Assembly (NCBI RefSeq): GCF_943193125.1
Contig: NZ_CALPCX010000001.1
Coordinates: 248,001 to 312,000, forward strand
Length of the DNA: 64,000 nucleotides
Reading direction: 5' to 3'
Source: Adlercreutzia agrestimuris
GTDB taxonomy: Bacteria > Actinomycetota > Coriobacteriia > Coriobacteriales > Eggerthellaceae
Below the pieces are notes generated by a model. It was given only the letters and a program-made list of their open reading frames with translations. It ran no database searches and had not been told where the DNA came from. The translations under genes and the position numbers were made by a program. Positions within the stretch are counted from its first letter, which is position 1. The number at the start of each line of letters is the position of its first letter. Of this stretch, positions 43,997 through 53,665 are shown piece by piece.

Positions 43997-45751
43997 TTAT
44001 GAGAAAAGACCCTGGAGCAGGTTTGCCTCAAAGGCGCGACCTTTTGCGTTGCGCTTAGCGAAGGCAAAGGCTTCTTCCAAAGTAGCCAGCGCAATATCTC
44101 TGCGCTCACCTGTTGAGCGACGCTTCACCTCAACTTTGCCCTCAGCAAGACCACGCTTGCCAACGATTACCTGAATTGGCCAACCAATCAAATCGGCATC
44201 TGCAAACTTTACACCTGCGCGCTCACTGCGATCATCCAGCGCTACTTCAAAGCCCATTTCTGCCAGATCGTCAGCAAGCTTTTCAGCAGCAGGTTGCACC
44301 TGGTCATCGCCGACTGTCAGCGGGATCACGCAAACATGAGCCGGAGCAACCGACATAGGCCACGAAATGCCGAATTCGTCATTATGCTGCTCAACAATAG
44401 CTGCAACCGTGCGCGAAACACCAACACCATAGCAACCCATGATAAACGGCTTTTCCTTGCCGTCCTCATCCATAAACGTAGCACCCATAGCCTTTGAGTA
44501 TTTATCGCCTAGCTGGAAGACCTGCGCAACCTCAATGCCGCGAGCCCCCTCCAAAGGAAGACCGCAATGAGGACAGCTATCTCCTGGACGCACCACCGAC
44601 AAGTCTTCCCACTGGTCAACAGTAAAGTCTTCGCCCAGTCGAGCGCCAACATAGTGGAATCCATCTTCATTGGCACCTACAACCCATTGCGGGATAGACT
44701 CAAGACTTCTATCTGCAATAACATAGGCATCTTCAGGCAAACCAACCGGACCCATTGAGCCCTTATGCAGGCCGAAGCTCTCCATTTCTTCGTCGGTGAG
44801 CAGCTCAAAGCCACCAGCTGCGCGCGCTGCTTTGATTTCATTAACCTCGTGATCACCCGGAACAAACAAGACAACCAGCTTGCCTTCATCGTTCTTTCCT
44901 GAAAGCGCTTTAACCGTTGATGATTCTGGGATATCCAAAAACTCAGCCAGCTCGGCAATCGTATGCACGTTGGGTGTAGCAATCTTCTCAAACGCTACGT
45001 CGTAAACCGTAGGATGTGCAATGCACTCACCCGCTTCGGTGTTTGCCGCATAACCACAGGTGCAATGAACCAGCTCTGCCTCGCCCGCCTCAGCAAGCGC
45101 CATAAACTCGCAGGTCACACTGCCACCAATTTGGCCACCATCAGCTTCAACGGGACGATAGTCAAGCCCAGCACGATCGCAAATCTTGCCATATGCTTCA
45201 CTCATCTCATCGTAGGTTTGCTGCATTGACTCATAGCTTTCGTTAAAGCTATAGGCATCTTTCATCATGAATTCACGGCTGCGCAAAAGACCAAATCGCG
45301 GGCGAATTTCATCACGGAACTTCACCTGTATCTGATAAAGCGAAACCGGCAACTCTTTATAGGAGCGCAGTTCGTTGCGCACAAGTGCCACAATAAGTTC
45401 TTCGTGAGTAGGTCCTAGGCAAAACTCGTGATCATGGCGATCATTGAGGCGCATTAGTTCAGGTCCGTATGCATTCCAACGACCACTTTCATGCCACAGC
45501 TCAGCAGGTTGAAGCGCTGGCATCATAATCTCTTGAGCGCCAATTGCATCCATCTCTTCGCGAACAATATTTTCCACTTTTGAAAGCACTTTTTGACCAA
45601 GCGGCAAAAAGGTATACACGCCTGAAGCGGTCTTGCGAATAAAGCCCGCACGCAAAAGCAAACGATGGCTGGCAATTTCTGCATCAGCCGGATCCTCTTT
45701 CAACGTAGGAGCATAGAGTTTGCTCATTTTGATGATGTTGGGATTTGTCAT
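43997..45751 (-). CDS. proS: Prolyl-tRNA synthetase
   Basis: A 584-residue bacterial-type ProRS. The class II core shows GVYTFLPLGQKV, RDEIRPRFGLLRSREFMMKDAYSF (motif 2) and GCYGVGVSRTVAAI (motif 3). Between them lies the editing insertion (about residues 220-400) with HCTCGYAANTEAGE at its start, and the anticodon-binding domain forms the C-terminus (PIQVIVGKRGL). The ATG overlaps the ispG stop by 4 bp, indicating coupled translation. It is the last gene of the leftward uppS-to-proS cluster. Confidence 0.97.
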   Translation of the reverse strand: MTNPNIIKMSKLYAPTLKEDPADAEIASHRLLLRAGFIRKTASGVYTFLPLGQKVLSKVENIVREEMDAIGAQEIMMPALQPAELWHESGRWNAYGPELMRLNDRHDHEFCLGPTHEELIVALVRNELRSYKELPVSLYQIQVKFRDEIRPRFGLLRSREFMMKDAYSFNESYESMQQTYDEMSEAYGKICDRAGLDYRPVEADGGQIGGSVTCEFMALAEAGEAELVHCTCGYAANTEAGECIAHPTVYDVAFEKIATPNVHTIAELAEFLDIPESSTVKALSGKNDEGKLVVLFVPGDHEVNEIKAARAAGGFELLTDEEMESFGLHKGSMGPVGLPEDAYVIADRSLESIPQWVVGANEDGFHYVGARLGEDFTVDQWEDLSVVRPGDSCPHCGLPLEGARGIEVAQVFQLGDKYSKAMGATFMDEDGKEKPFIMGCYGVGVSRTVAAIVEQHNDEFGISWPMSVAPAHVCVIPLTVGDDQVQPAAEKLADDLAEMGFEVALDDRSERAGVKFADADLIGWPIQVIVGKRGLAEGKVEVKRRSTGERRDIALATLEEAFAFAKRNAKGRAFEANLLQGLFS

Positions 45752-46863
45752 AACTTTCCTATCTCTTCCATCAAAGCGTCCACAATGGCATCTTCATCCA
45801 CCTTGCGAACGATCTCTCCGTGAGAAAAAATGACGCCCGAGCCAGCACCGCACGCAACACCAATATCGGCATCGGCCGCTTCGCCCGGTCCATTCACTAC
45901 GCACCCCATGACAGCCACTTTAAGCGGTTTGTCCAATTCGGCAATGCGAGATTCAACTGTCTTTGCTAAATCAATGAGGTTTACCTGACACCTACCGCAG
46001 GTAGGACAGCTGATAAGTTCAGGATTGCGCCTTCGTATGTCAAGTGCACCAAGCAGCGTCCAACAAGCACGCACTTCTTGTACAGGATCATCCGTCAGCG
46101 AGATACGCATAGTGTCGCCTCTGCCCTCTGCAAGCAAAATGCCTAAACCAGCCGCAGATTTAATGGTGCCTTGAAAAGCAGTTCCCGCCTCTGTTACACC
46201 TATGTGAAGCGGCACCTCAGGCAAGCGATCACCGAGCAAACGATACGTTTCCACCGTGGTCATTACATCGTGTGCTTTCGCAGAGACAACCAGATCATCA
46301 AAGCCTTGTGACTGGCAATAACGAACGTACTGCTCAGCTGAGGCTACCAGCTTTTCAGGCAAAGTGAGATCTGCCCGTGCGGCAATTTCGTCATCAAGAG
46401 AGCCCGCGTTTACGCCAATGCGAATGGGAATGCGTGCTGCTTTTGCGGCCGCCAACACCGCATCGGTCGCTTCAAGCCCACCGATATTTCCAGGGTTGAT
46501 ACGCAGCTTTGCCGCACCTCTTTGTGCAGCCTCTATGGCGCTTTGAGCATCAAAATGAATGTCAGCAACCACGGGCAACGGCGAGCGAGCACATACCTGC
46601 TCGAACGCATCCAAACACGAACGGCACGGAATTGCCATGCGCACGATTTCGCACCCGGCTTGAGCCAGCGCGTCAATTTGCGACAAATTTGCGGAGACAT
46701 CATCAGCGGGTACATTAAGCATAGACTGCACCGACACAGGCGCACCTGCACCAAGTGCAACATTGCCCACCATCACCTGATGGGTCAGATCATGGGGTTG
46801 TAATGAACGCGACGATGCTTCTTTCGTCACAAATGTTTGTGTCACATTGATCCTTTGCTTCAT
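45748..46863 (-). CDS. ispG: 4-hydroxy-3-methylbut-2-en-1-yl diphosphate synthase (IspG/GcpE)
   Basis: Penultimate enzyme of the MEP isoprenoid pathway; it reduces MEcPP with a 4Fe-4S cluster. Motifs: VMVGNVALGAGAPVSVQSM near the N-terminus, VADIHFDAQSAIEAA, KLRINPGNIG, and the cluster ligands in SCPTCGRCQVNLI plus the later CVVNGPGEA. Length of about 371 is normal. Start is uncertain: ATG at 46863 has no clear ribosome site, whereas a GTG at 46845 follows AAAGGA; a TTG at 46881 is also open. dxr and uppS of the same route are in this cluster. Confidence 0.95.
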   Translation of the reverse strand: MKQRINVTQTFVTKEASSRSLQPHDLTHQVMVGNVALGAGAPVSVQSMLNVPADDVSANLSQIDALAQAGCEIVRMAIPCRSCLDAFEQVCARSPLPVVADIHFDAQSAIEAAQRGAAKLRINPGNIGGLEATDAVLAAAKAARIPIRIGVNAGSLDDEIAARADLTLPEKLVASAEQYVRYCQSQGFDDLVVSAKAHDVMTTVETYRLLGDRLPEVPLHIGVTEAGTAFQGTIKSAAGLGILLAEGRGDTMRISLTDDPVQEVRACWTLLGALDIRRRNPELISCPTCGRCQVNLIDLAKTVESRIAELDKPLKVAVMGCVVNGPGEAADADIGVACGAGSGVIFSHGEIVRKVDEDAIVDALMEEIGKL

Positions 46864-46964
46864 AAACAGAGGGGCGCCCAAACGCCGCTTAGCGTATTGT
46901 AGCGCCCTCTCTCATGTTTCACACGACTTCTCACCAAACAATTAGGTGAGCAATGCCTTTTGGT

Positions 46965-48074
46965 TTACCAATTTCCAAAGACGAAACGTTGAATATCTTG
47001 ATTAGCCATCACCAGGAAGAATCCCAAAAAGAGCACCATGCCGGCAACGGAAAGATAGTTAAGCACCTTTGCAGAAACAACTTTCTTTGACACCTTTTGA
47101 AAAATCTCAACGACAAAACGCCCACCATCCAAAGGAGGAATAGGCAGCAAGTTCATAATGCCAAGCGACACTGAAATCATGGCCACAAATTCAAGAGCAC
47201 TCACCAAACCAGCATCAAAGGCGCCTTTCGACATAGCAGCAATACCTATGATGGAAGTTGAATTTGAGATGGTGTCAGCTGCAGTTGCTGGGTTGAAGAG
47301 GTTGGCCACCATCTGCACAACCATTCCAATATAGGAAAATCCAAATTGAATAGCATCTAGCGGGGCCAGCACCACATGGTGCATGACACCAGTAGTTGGA
47401 TGCTGCATATCAACCCCAATAAAGGAGAAAATGATGATAAAGAGCATCATGGCGAACAACAAGTTTACTGCTATACCTGCCAGCAAAATAACGGAGCGCT
47501 TCCAAAAAGGTAAACTGCGGTACTGCTGATGGTACTCAGATTCATACAACTCATGGGAGTCTTCAACAAGGATAGGAATGCCTGTTTCGCGCTTTTGAGG
47601 AGCAGGTTTTCCAGCTGCTAGCGCTTCACGAATCTCCTTTTTAGAAGGGACATACTCAGGCGTGCGATACGTATTGTATTTATCCTTTTTCGTGGGTCCA
47701 AGAATTGACCCCCACTCCACTAATTGTTCAAGCGCCTCATATGCCTCATCATCAGATATACCACAGTCTTGAGCAATGTCTTCCATGTTTGCCGTACCAC
47801 GGGTATAGAGTGCAGCTAACACAGGCTCAAGATGATCCGACAAAGGACCCGGTTCCATACCGCAAACCTTTGCGTAACCACCGAGCAAAATGGGAGTAAC
47901 ACCAAACTTGGTGCCTCCTTTGGTAAAGCCAATGCTTGGACCTGGCAACCCCAACATAAACTCAGTCACTCGCACGCCAAATAAGCGCGACGCTAAGTAG
48001 TGGCCACCTTCATGTATAAAGACCAGCAAGCCTAATACCAGCGTTGCATAAAACACCATAAGCAAAATATCCAT
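46965..48074 (-). CDS. Site-2-type M50 zinc metalloprotease (RseP-like) with winged-helix insertion
   Basis: An intramembrane protease of about 369 residues. HEGGH at residues 21-25 lies in helix 1, and NLLPIPPLDGGR near residue 319 supplies the third zinc ligand. Instead of the usual PDZ domain there is a soluble region between the first and second membrane segments that looks like a winged helix (EDIAQDCGISDDEAYEALEQLVEWG, about residues 93-120), followed by a charged linker. The PDZ position later in the protein is nearly empty. I place the start at the ATG at 48074, which is where the M50 helix begins. It is upstream of ispG and proS in the conserved order. Confidence 0.85.
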   Translation of the reverse strand: MDILLMVFYATLVLGLLVFIHEGGHYLASRLFGVRVTEFMLGLPGPSIGFTKGGTKFGVTPILLGGYAKVCGMEPGPLSDHLEPVLAALYTRGTANMEDIAQDCGISDDEAYEALEQLVEWGSILGPTKKDKYNTYRTPEYVPSKKEIREALAAGKPAPQKRETGIPILVEDSHELYESEYHQQYRSLPFWKRSVILLAGIAVNLLFAMMLFIIIFSFIGVDMQHPTTGVMHHVVLAPLDAIQFGFSYIGMVVQMVANLFNPATAADTISNSTSIIGIAAMSKGAFDAGLVSALEFVAMISVSLGIMNLLPIPPLDGGRFVVEIFQKVSKKVVSAKVLNYLSVAGMVLFLGFFLVMANQDIQRFVFGNW

Positions 48075-48471
48075 AGACACATCTCTCTCGTATATACGAT
48101 TCACCCCGAATATGGACGCATGCAATACCGCTTTCACCTGAGGTGAAACTCGCTGCGGCACATATACGGAAACAAAAATTCGTCAGAAGTTCGCCTTATT
48201 ATACGAAGCAATTCTCTTGGGTGTGCAATTCCAGGAAAATCCTATATCTCCCGCGCAGATTATTCACGACTGCTGTCCCATATTAAGGACACTATCAACA
48301 AACACGCTCCGTTAATCAAAAGATACGCTCATAGTATGCAATCTATGTGAGATCCCTCTATACGCGCCATGAAACCTACAGGCATCCCACTGCAATCTGC
48401 GTGAGATTGAGGTGAATTATTGAGCGAAACCTTCTTGAATTGCGTGTACTTTTTCACGCAGCTGGGGCGTA
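48075..48471. other. Interval between GNAT and M50 genes with an imperfect direct repeat
   Basis: About 400 bp without a gene. Two 17-bp copies, TGCAATCTATGTGAGAT (48337-48353) and TGCAATCTGCGTGAGAT (48391-48407), are 54 bp apart and differ only in two bases. They may bind a regulator of the M50-ispG-proS transcript, whose promoter should be here. Confidence 0.45.
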
Positions 48472-48984
48472 CTATTGGTTCAGCGGATCCGCACAAGTTC
48501 TATGCATAAACCCGTTGTAGTCTACAAACCCAGCCGTTTCAAATAACTCACGTCCCAAAGGAGTAGTCTCAAGATACACTTTCTCAATATTTCGAATGCG
48601 CGCTTGTTCGACCAGCCACTCCACAACTGCTTGTCCTGCCCCCATACCCCTATGAGCTGGTGTGGTGTAGATGTTTACCAAATAGGCGTTTTTGCCCTGA
48701 GGGTTATTAAACGAAGGCAGCTCGCTTTGTATACACATGCCCCCGCATGCCACAGGAATATCATCTTCATAAGCAAAGCAAGCAATGTGTTGCTCTTGTA
48801 CGATAGCTGCTTCGTAGTAGGCTCTATTAGCTGCTAAAAGTGCGTACATCTCATGATGAGTTGGATATCCCGCCATCTCTTCGAGTGCCGTTTTACGCCA
48901 TGCCATCAGCTGGTCTAAATGCTCCAACCCCACTTGCCTTACCTTATAGTGCTCCTTGTTACGTGACGTTATCAGTGTGTCCAT
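48472..48984 (-). CDS. GNAT-family N-acetyltransferase
   Basis: A 170-residue GNAT enzyme: N-terminal helices, the VACGGMCIQ strand, and motif A NIYTTPAHRGMGAGQAVVEWL with the acetyl-CoA-binding R-x-x-G-x-G/A. The C-terminal FETAGFVDYNGFMHR is typical of the family. The substrate is unknown. It breaks the otherwise conserved dxr-rseP order and is transcribed in the same direction. The ATG at 48984 is used; a TTG just upstream is open. Confidence 0.88.
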   Translation of the reverse strand: MDTLITSRNKEHYKVRQVGLEHLDQLMAWRKTALEEMAGYPTHHEMYALLAANRAYYEAAIVQEQHIACFAYEDDIPVACGGMCIQSELPSFNNPQGKNAYLVNIYTTPAHRGMGAGQAVVEWLVEQARIRNIEKVYLETTPLGRELFETAGFVDYNGFMHRTCADPLNQ

Positions 48985-49061
48985 CAATAATTCTCTCTTT
49001 CAGCACCAAAGACAAGCGCGCATAATCTTACTGCTTAGCCATCCTCTACGAAACACACTCG

Positions 49062-50360
49062 TTAGTTTGCCTGCGCATCGATATAGCTATTGGCAGCCTG
49101 ACGAGCCCACGCATCTATTGCCTGCAGCTGCTCAACGCTCTCAACGCGTTGTACACCTTGTGACTCATGCAGCTCCATGACCGTCTCCACGCACTCCGCA
49201 ATGCCCAGATAGCTTCCTTTCTCTGCTAAAAATGCAGCAACAGCAACTTCGTTTGCCGCATTCATAACGCAAGGAAGCGTACCACCAACCTCGCCCGCAT
49301 GATATGCAAGCGCCAAAGCGCGAAACGTATCTGTGTCAGGGGCTTCAAACTGCAAGGTGCCTAGTTTGGTAAAATCAAGCGGCTCAACCGGAGCTGACCA
49401 ACGCTGCGGATAAGAAAGAGCAAACTGAATAGGAATACGCATGTCGGTTGTACCAAGATGCGCAATAACCGAGCCGTCAGCAAACTCAACCATAGAATGA
49501 ATCGCGCTTTGCGGCTGCACCACAACAGCAATCTGATCGTAAGGCATGGCAAACAAATGATGTGCCTCAATTACTTCAAGCCCTTTATTCATCAGCGTTG
49601 ATGAGTCAATTGAGATCTTTGCGCCCATATTCCATGTGGGATGAGCAAGTGCCTGTGCTGGTGTGATATTGGTAAGCTCAGCGCGCGTTTTGCCTCGGAA
49701 AGGACCGCCCGAAGCTGTCACCCATAACCGAGAAACGGTCTTGGCGTCTTCGCCAAGCAAACACTGATAGATTGCGCCATGTTCAGAGTCTATAGGCATA
49801 AGTGCCCCAGCAGGACCGTAAAGTGGAGCCTGTCCGTTTGCCCTGCGTAGCTGATCAAGTTCACGCGCCAATGGGATAATAAGATCTCCCCCCACGACAA
49901 GCGATTCCTTGTTGGCAAGCGCAAGCACCTTTCCCGCTTCAAGAGCAGCACAACTAGCTCGAAGGCCAGCCGCTCCAACTAACGCATTGACTACTACATC
50001 GGCTTCGGGCAACTGCGCCAGTTCAACAACAGCGTCTGCCCCAAACCCCACTGTTCCTTGTCTGCCGCCTTCAACCCATGAAAGCGCTGATGAAAGAGAA
50101 GAAGTACGCGCTTTGCTGCCTGCGTTATTTGTTTGCGCAATCCAATTTTTGAGTTCTTCCGCAGATGCAGTTTCTGCCATGCGCTCATCACCCAATGCAA
50201 CATGACGGACATTAAAAGCACGCGCCTGCGCAAATAGCTCATCAATGCGCGAATGAGCTGCAAGACCAATAACCTTCAGCTCTTCAGGATGTTGCGCAAC
50301 CACATCAAGCGTTTGTGTGCCTATAGAACCTGTTGAACCTAAAATCACAATACGCTTCAT
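49062..50360 (-). CDS. dxr: 1-deoxy-D-xylulose 5-phosphate reductoisomerase
   Basis: Second enzyme of the MEP pathway; rearranges and reduces DXP to MEP with NADPH. The 432-residue protein has LGSTGSIGTQTLDVV (NADPH-binding), ALANKESLVVGG, PIDSEHGAIYQCL with the metal-binding acidic residues, ASGGPFRGKTR, and HPTWNMGAKISIDSSTLMNKGLE with the catalytic-loop residues. Slightly longer than many Dxr proteins because of inserted Ser-rich residues near position 85. It follows cdsA closely. Confidence 0.97.
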   Translation of the reverse strand: MKRIVILGSTGSIGTQTLDVVAQHPEELKVIGLAAHSRIDELFAQARAFNVRHVALGDERMAETASAEELKNWIAQTNNAGSKARTSSLSSALSWVEGGRQGTVGFGADAVVELAQLPEADVVVNALVGAAGLRASCAALEAGKVLALANKESLVVGGDLIIPLARELDQLRRANGQAPLYGPAGALMPIDSEHGAIYQCLLGEDAKTVSRLWVTASGGPFRGKTRAELTNITPAQALAHPTWNMGAKISIDSSTLMNKGLEVIEAHHLFAMPYDQIAVVVQPQSAIHSMVEFADGSVIAHLGTTDMRIPIQFALSYPQRWSAPVEPLDFTKLGTLQFEAPDTDTFRALALAYHAGEVGGTLPCVMNAANEVAVAAFLAEKGSYLGIAECVETVMELHESQGVQRVESVEQLQAIDAWARQAANSYIDAQAN

Positions 50361-50394
50361 ACTTAAAACCTATCTGCGTTGTGTTGAGAAGAAA

Positions 50395-51291
50395 CTATCC
50401 CACAAAGGGAATACAGCCGCCAGCAATGAGTAAAATTGCCGCGGTTACAGAAACTAAAAAGAGAGAATCACAGCGATCTAAAAGACCACCATGACCAGGC
50501 ATAATTGTCCCAGAATCTTTAAATCCAGAGTTGCGCTTAATTCGACTTTCAGCCAAGTCGCCCAAAACGCCCATCAGGCCACTAATAAGACCAAACACAA
50601 TAGCCATAGGAATGGGCATAACAACACCTGGGACAAATGACATCACGCACCAGAAAAGCACCGAAGCAACTAAACCTGCCACAAAACCTTCCCAGCTTTT
50701 CTTTGGAGAAGTGCGCGGCGCAAGTTTATGCTTGCCAAACTTCGACCCAACTAAGTAAGCAAAGGAGTCATTGCCCCATACACTCAAGAAGATGAGCAGC
50801 ACCAAAACGCCACCCCAAGGATTATCAAGCGACATACGAATCATCAAAATGCCGCTGAGCAACATGCCGCAATAAGCGGCACCAAAAAAGCTCACACCAA
50901 CGTCAGGGACACGAGCGCGTTGCCAAAAGACATACCAAACAATAAGCGCCAAGAGCAACAAAAGCGTCACAAGCATTGCGCCTGCAAGCCCTAAGAAAAA
51001 CACACCAACCGGATAGAGTACGGCTGCAATAATTCCCAGCGTTTCATTAGGTAACTTTGCGTCCGAGCGCAACATATAGTAAAACTCACCAGCAGTAATT
51101 CCTGCTGTGAGCATCAAAAGCAAGAGCGTTGTCCAATTATTGATAATTACACAAAGCACTGAGACAGTGACATACACAAAACCCGTTCGGAAACGAACTT
51201 GTAAATCAGTTGGGTTGCGTAACTTCTGCGGCGTTTTATTGTGGACGGTCTGCTTGATTTTTTGACCGCGCGTGCGCTCTTGATCATCCAC
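50395..51291 (-). CDS. cdsA: Phosphatidate cytidylyltransferase
   Basis: A 298-residue membrane enzyme that makes CDP-diacylglycerol from phosphatidate and CTP. About eight hydrophobic segments are present, and the C-terminal signature SKFGKHKLAPRTSPKKSWEG-type block, then DLAESRIKRNSGFKDSG and MPGHGGLLDRCDS, is diagnostic. The N-terminal 40 residues are polar and basic. Its start is a GTG one base after the uppS stop. It forms the uppS-cdsA-dxr unit found widely in bacteria. Confidence 0.96.
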   Translation of the reverse strand: MDDQERTRGQKIKQTVHNKTPQKLRNPTDLQVRFRTGFVYVTVSVLCVIINNWTTLLLLMLTAGITAGEFYYMLRSDAKLPNETLGIIAAVLYPVGVFFLGLAGAMLVTLLLLLALIVWYVFWQRARVPDVGVSFFGAAYCGMLLSGILMIRMSLDNPWGGVLVLLIFLSVWGNDSFAYLVGSKFGKHKLAPRTSPKKSWEGFVAGLVASVLFWCVMSFVPGVVMPIPMAIVFGLISGLMGVLGDLAESRIKRNSGFKDSGTIMPGHGGLLDRCDSLFLVSVTAAILLIAGGCIPFVG

Positions 51292-51292
51292 C

Positions 51293-52072
51293 TTACTTCA
51301 CCGCCCCGAATCTTCGGTCGCGACCTTGATACTCTAACAAGCACTCCAAAAAGGTATAGCGATTAAAGTCAGGCCACAACGCATCGGTGCACACAAATTC
51401 AGAATAGGCAATCTGCCACAACAAGAAGTTAGAAATACGCATTTCTCCTGAGGTGCGAATTACCAGATCAGGATCAGGCATTCCATAGGTGTATAAGCCC
51501 TCTTCAAAAAGCTGTTCATCAACACTGAGCATCTCTTGACCGCTTTCGGCTTGCAGAACAGCTCTATCCATACACCGCTGGCACGCGCGCAAGATTTCTT
51601 GACGTCCGCCATAATTAACTGCCACTACCAGCGTCATACCATCGTTGTTGCGCGTCTTCTCCCACGCCTCATCAAAGGCATCACGCGTTTCTTGCGGCAG
51701 CAACGATAGATCCCCAATGGTTCGCACGCACACATGCTCTTCGTGCAAGCCATCCACCTCAGCAAGCATTGTTTTGGCAAATAGGTCCATCAAGCCAACA
51801 ACTTCTTCTTGAGGGCGCTTCCAATTCTCCGTAGAAAACGAATAGATGGTAAGGTAGCGAACTCCCAGATCAGAAGCACAACGAATCGTCTCACGCACCG
51901 CTTCAATTCCCGCCTTATGACCTTTAAGACGATTCAGAGCGCGCTTCTTCGCCCACCTGCCGTTGCCATCCATAATGACGGCAACGGACTCAGGAATGCG
52001 CGTAAGGTCTAAAGCGGTCGGATCAAGACCTTCGGGGGGATGAGGGAATATGTAGTCAAGCGGCTTATTCAT
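51293..52072 (-). CDS. uppS: Isoprenyl transferase (undecaprenyl diphosphate synthase-like)
   Basis: A 259-residue cis-prenyltransferase that elongates farnesyl diphosphate for the cell-wall lipid carrier. Motifs: AVIMDGNGRWAKKR with the catalytic Asp, HKAGIEAVRETIR, YLTIYSFSTENWKRP, and PDLVIRTSGEMRISNFLLWQ near the C-terminus. It links the MEP pathway genes (dxr, ispG) to peptidoglycan synthesis. Start ATG at 52070-52072. Confidence 0.96.
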   Translation of the reverse strand: MNKPLDYIFPHPPEGLDPTALDLTRIPESVAVIMDGNGRWAKKRALNRLKGHKAGIEAVRETIRCASDLGVRYLTIYSFSTENWKRPQEEVVGLMDLFAKTMLAEVDGLHEEHVCVRTIGDLSLLPQETRDAFDEAWEKTRNNDGMTLVVAVNYGGRQEILRACQRCMDRAVLQAESGQEMLSVDEQLFEEGLYTYGMPDPDLVIRTSGEMRISNFLLWQIAYSEFVCTDALWPDFNRYTFLECLLEYQGRDRRFGAVK

Positions 52073-52103
52073 TAATCTGGAAGAGGTTATTAAAACCGCT
52101 CAA

Positions 52104-52664
52104 TTAGATTTCCATTACCTCAGCTTCTTTTTTCTTGAAGAGCTCTTCAACCTGAGCAATATATTTGTCGGTGAGCTTCTGAATTTCCGCCTCAGCACGA
52201 CGCTGATCATCTTCGGGCAGACCATCATTTTTCACCGCACGCTCAACAGCGGTGTTGGCATCTCGGCGAGCATTGCGAACCGCAACACGCGCTTCCTCTG
52301 CATAAGCTTTGCACTGTTTTACCAGTTCACGACGACGCTCTTCGGTCAGCGTCGGGAATGATAGGCGAATTACTGAGCCATCATTGGTTGGCGTAATGCC
52401 CAGATCGCTCTCTAAAATGGCATGCTCAATGGCACCCAGCGAGCCCTTATCCCAAGGCTCAATAACGAGTAAGTGTGCGTCAGGAGTCTTTACGCCTGCC
52501 AGCTGATTAACAGGTGTGGGTGCTCCATAATAATCAACACGAATACGATCAAGCACCATTGCGTTTGCACGACCCGTGCGCACCGAGGAAAACGCCTCAC
52601 CAAGTGAGGAAAGTGCCTTTTGCATACGCTCCTCTGCGTTCAGCATAATTTCATCAACCATCAT
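52104..52664 (-). CDS. frr: Ribosome recycling factor
   Basis: A 186-residue RRF, which splits post-termination ribosomes with EF-G. The first domain has MQKALSSLGEAFSSVRTGRANAMVLDRI and DYYGAPTPVNQLA; the second is the helical arm ending FKKKEAEVMEI. The ATG at 52662-52664 is preceded by AAGGAA, so the longer frame from 52700 is not used. pyrH follows upstream, the usual order; rpsB and tsf are not in the neighbourhood. Confidence 0.96.
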   Translation of the reverse strand: MMVDEIMLNAEERMQKALSSLGEAFSSVRTGRANAMVLDRIRVDYYGAPTPVNQLAGVKTPDAHLLVIEPWDKGSLGAIEHAILESDLGITPTNDGSVIRLSFPTLTEERRRELVKQCKAYAEEARVAVRNARRDANTAVERAVKNDGLPEDDQRRAEAEIQKLTDKYIAQVEELFKKKEAEVMEI

Positions 52665-52722
52665 AGGTTCCTTCCCTTTTGATTCTGGCGTTTGGCTCAA
52701 AATCTGACAGATAAACGCATCT

Positions 52723-53439
52723 TTATTCTACCGTGGTTCCGACCGGTTCGCCTTTTAATGCACGCGAAATGTTACCCTTTTCGGTTAGGTCAAAGACAAT
52801 CATAGGCAATTCGTTATCCATGCAAAGCGAGGTTGCCGTGGAATCCATCACATGCAGACCCTGTGAAAGAACATCCATGTAACTAATGCGATCATAGCGC
52901 TTTGCATCAGGATTAACCTTCGGATCAGAGTCATACACGCCATCAACCTTGGTAGCCTTCATCAAAACATCAACATCAAGTTCACACGCGCGAAGTGCTG
53001 CAGTGGTGTCGGTTGTAAAGTAAGGATTACCCGTACCAGCAGCCAAAATAACCACGCGACCCTTTTCTAGATGACGAATGGCTCGACGGCGAATATAGGG
53101 CTCAGAAACTTCCTGCATATTAATAGCACTTTGTACGCGAGAAAAAACGCCATGACGCTCAAACGAATCTTGCAGCGCAAGTGCATTCATGACGGTGGCA
53201 AGCATGCCAATATAGTCTGCCTGAGCGCGATCCATACCCTCAGCTGATCCCGCCAGTCCGCGGAAAATGTTGCCGCCGCCAACTACAACTGCCAACTGAA
53301 CACCGCCGTTTACAATCTCGGCAATCTGTTCAGCCAGATCATCAACAACTTTTGGGTCAATTCCATACCCAAGATCTCCGGCAAGTGCTTCACCTGAAAG
53401 CTTAAGCAACACGCGCTTGTACTGGTAGTCATCAGACAT
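52723..53439 (-). CDS. pyrH: UMP kinase
   Basis: A 238-residue bacterial UMP kinase that phosphorylates UMP to [22 protein letters not shown] and [11 protein letters not shown] form the ATP and UMP sites, [19 protein letters not shown] is the signature, and [13 protein letters not shown] follows. It is the first gene of the leftward pyrH-frr-uppS-cdsA-dxr series. The start is ATG at 53437-53439. Confidence 0.96.
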   Translation of the reverse strand: MSDDYQYKRVLLKLSGEALAGDLGYGIDPKVVDDLAEQIAEIVNGGVQLAVVVGGGNIFRGLAGSAEGMDRAQADYIGMLATVMNALALQDSFERHGVFSRVQSAINMQEVSEPYIRRRAIRHLEKGRVVILAAGTGNPYFTTDTTAALRACELDVDVLMKATKVDGVYDSDPKVNPDAKRYDRISYMDVLSQGLHVMDSTATSLCMDNELPMIVFDLTEKGNISRALKGEPVGTTVE

Positions 53440-53554
53440 AGGCTTATCCTCTCATACGCTCGCATAACTGATATTAGCTTATGGTACTAGAATACCAATA
53501 CATCGCACACCTAAAAGACGCCAGACTAATCTCTTTTCATGCAATAGACAAAGC

Positions 53555-53587
53555 AAAGGGGCAATCTCCTTACGAGATCACCCCTTT
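53555..53587 (-). terminator. Terminator of the htrA-like gene
   Basis: AAAGGGG (53555-53561) pairs with CCCCTTT (53581-53587); inside it ATCTC pairs with GAGAT. Leftward it is followed by GCTTTG, a weak U-run. It lies about 80 bases after the protease stop codon and before pyrH. Confidence 0.6.
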
Positions 53588-53665
53588 GAAAACTTATCAA
53601 ATGCTCTTTACTTACACACTTGCGTTTGAATCACTACACGCAAGTACACTTACAAAGCATATCTT

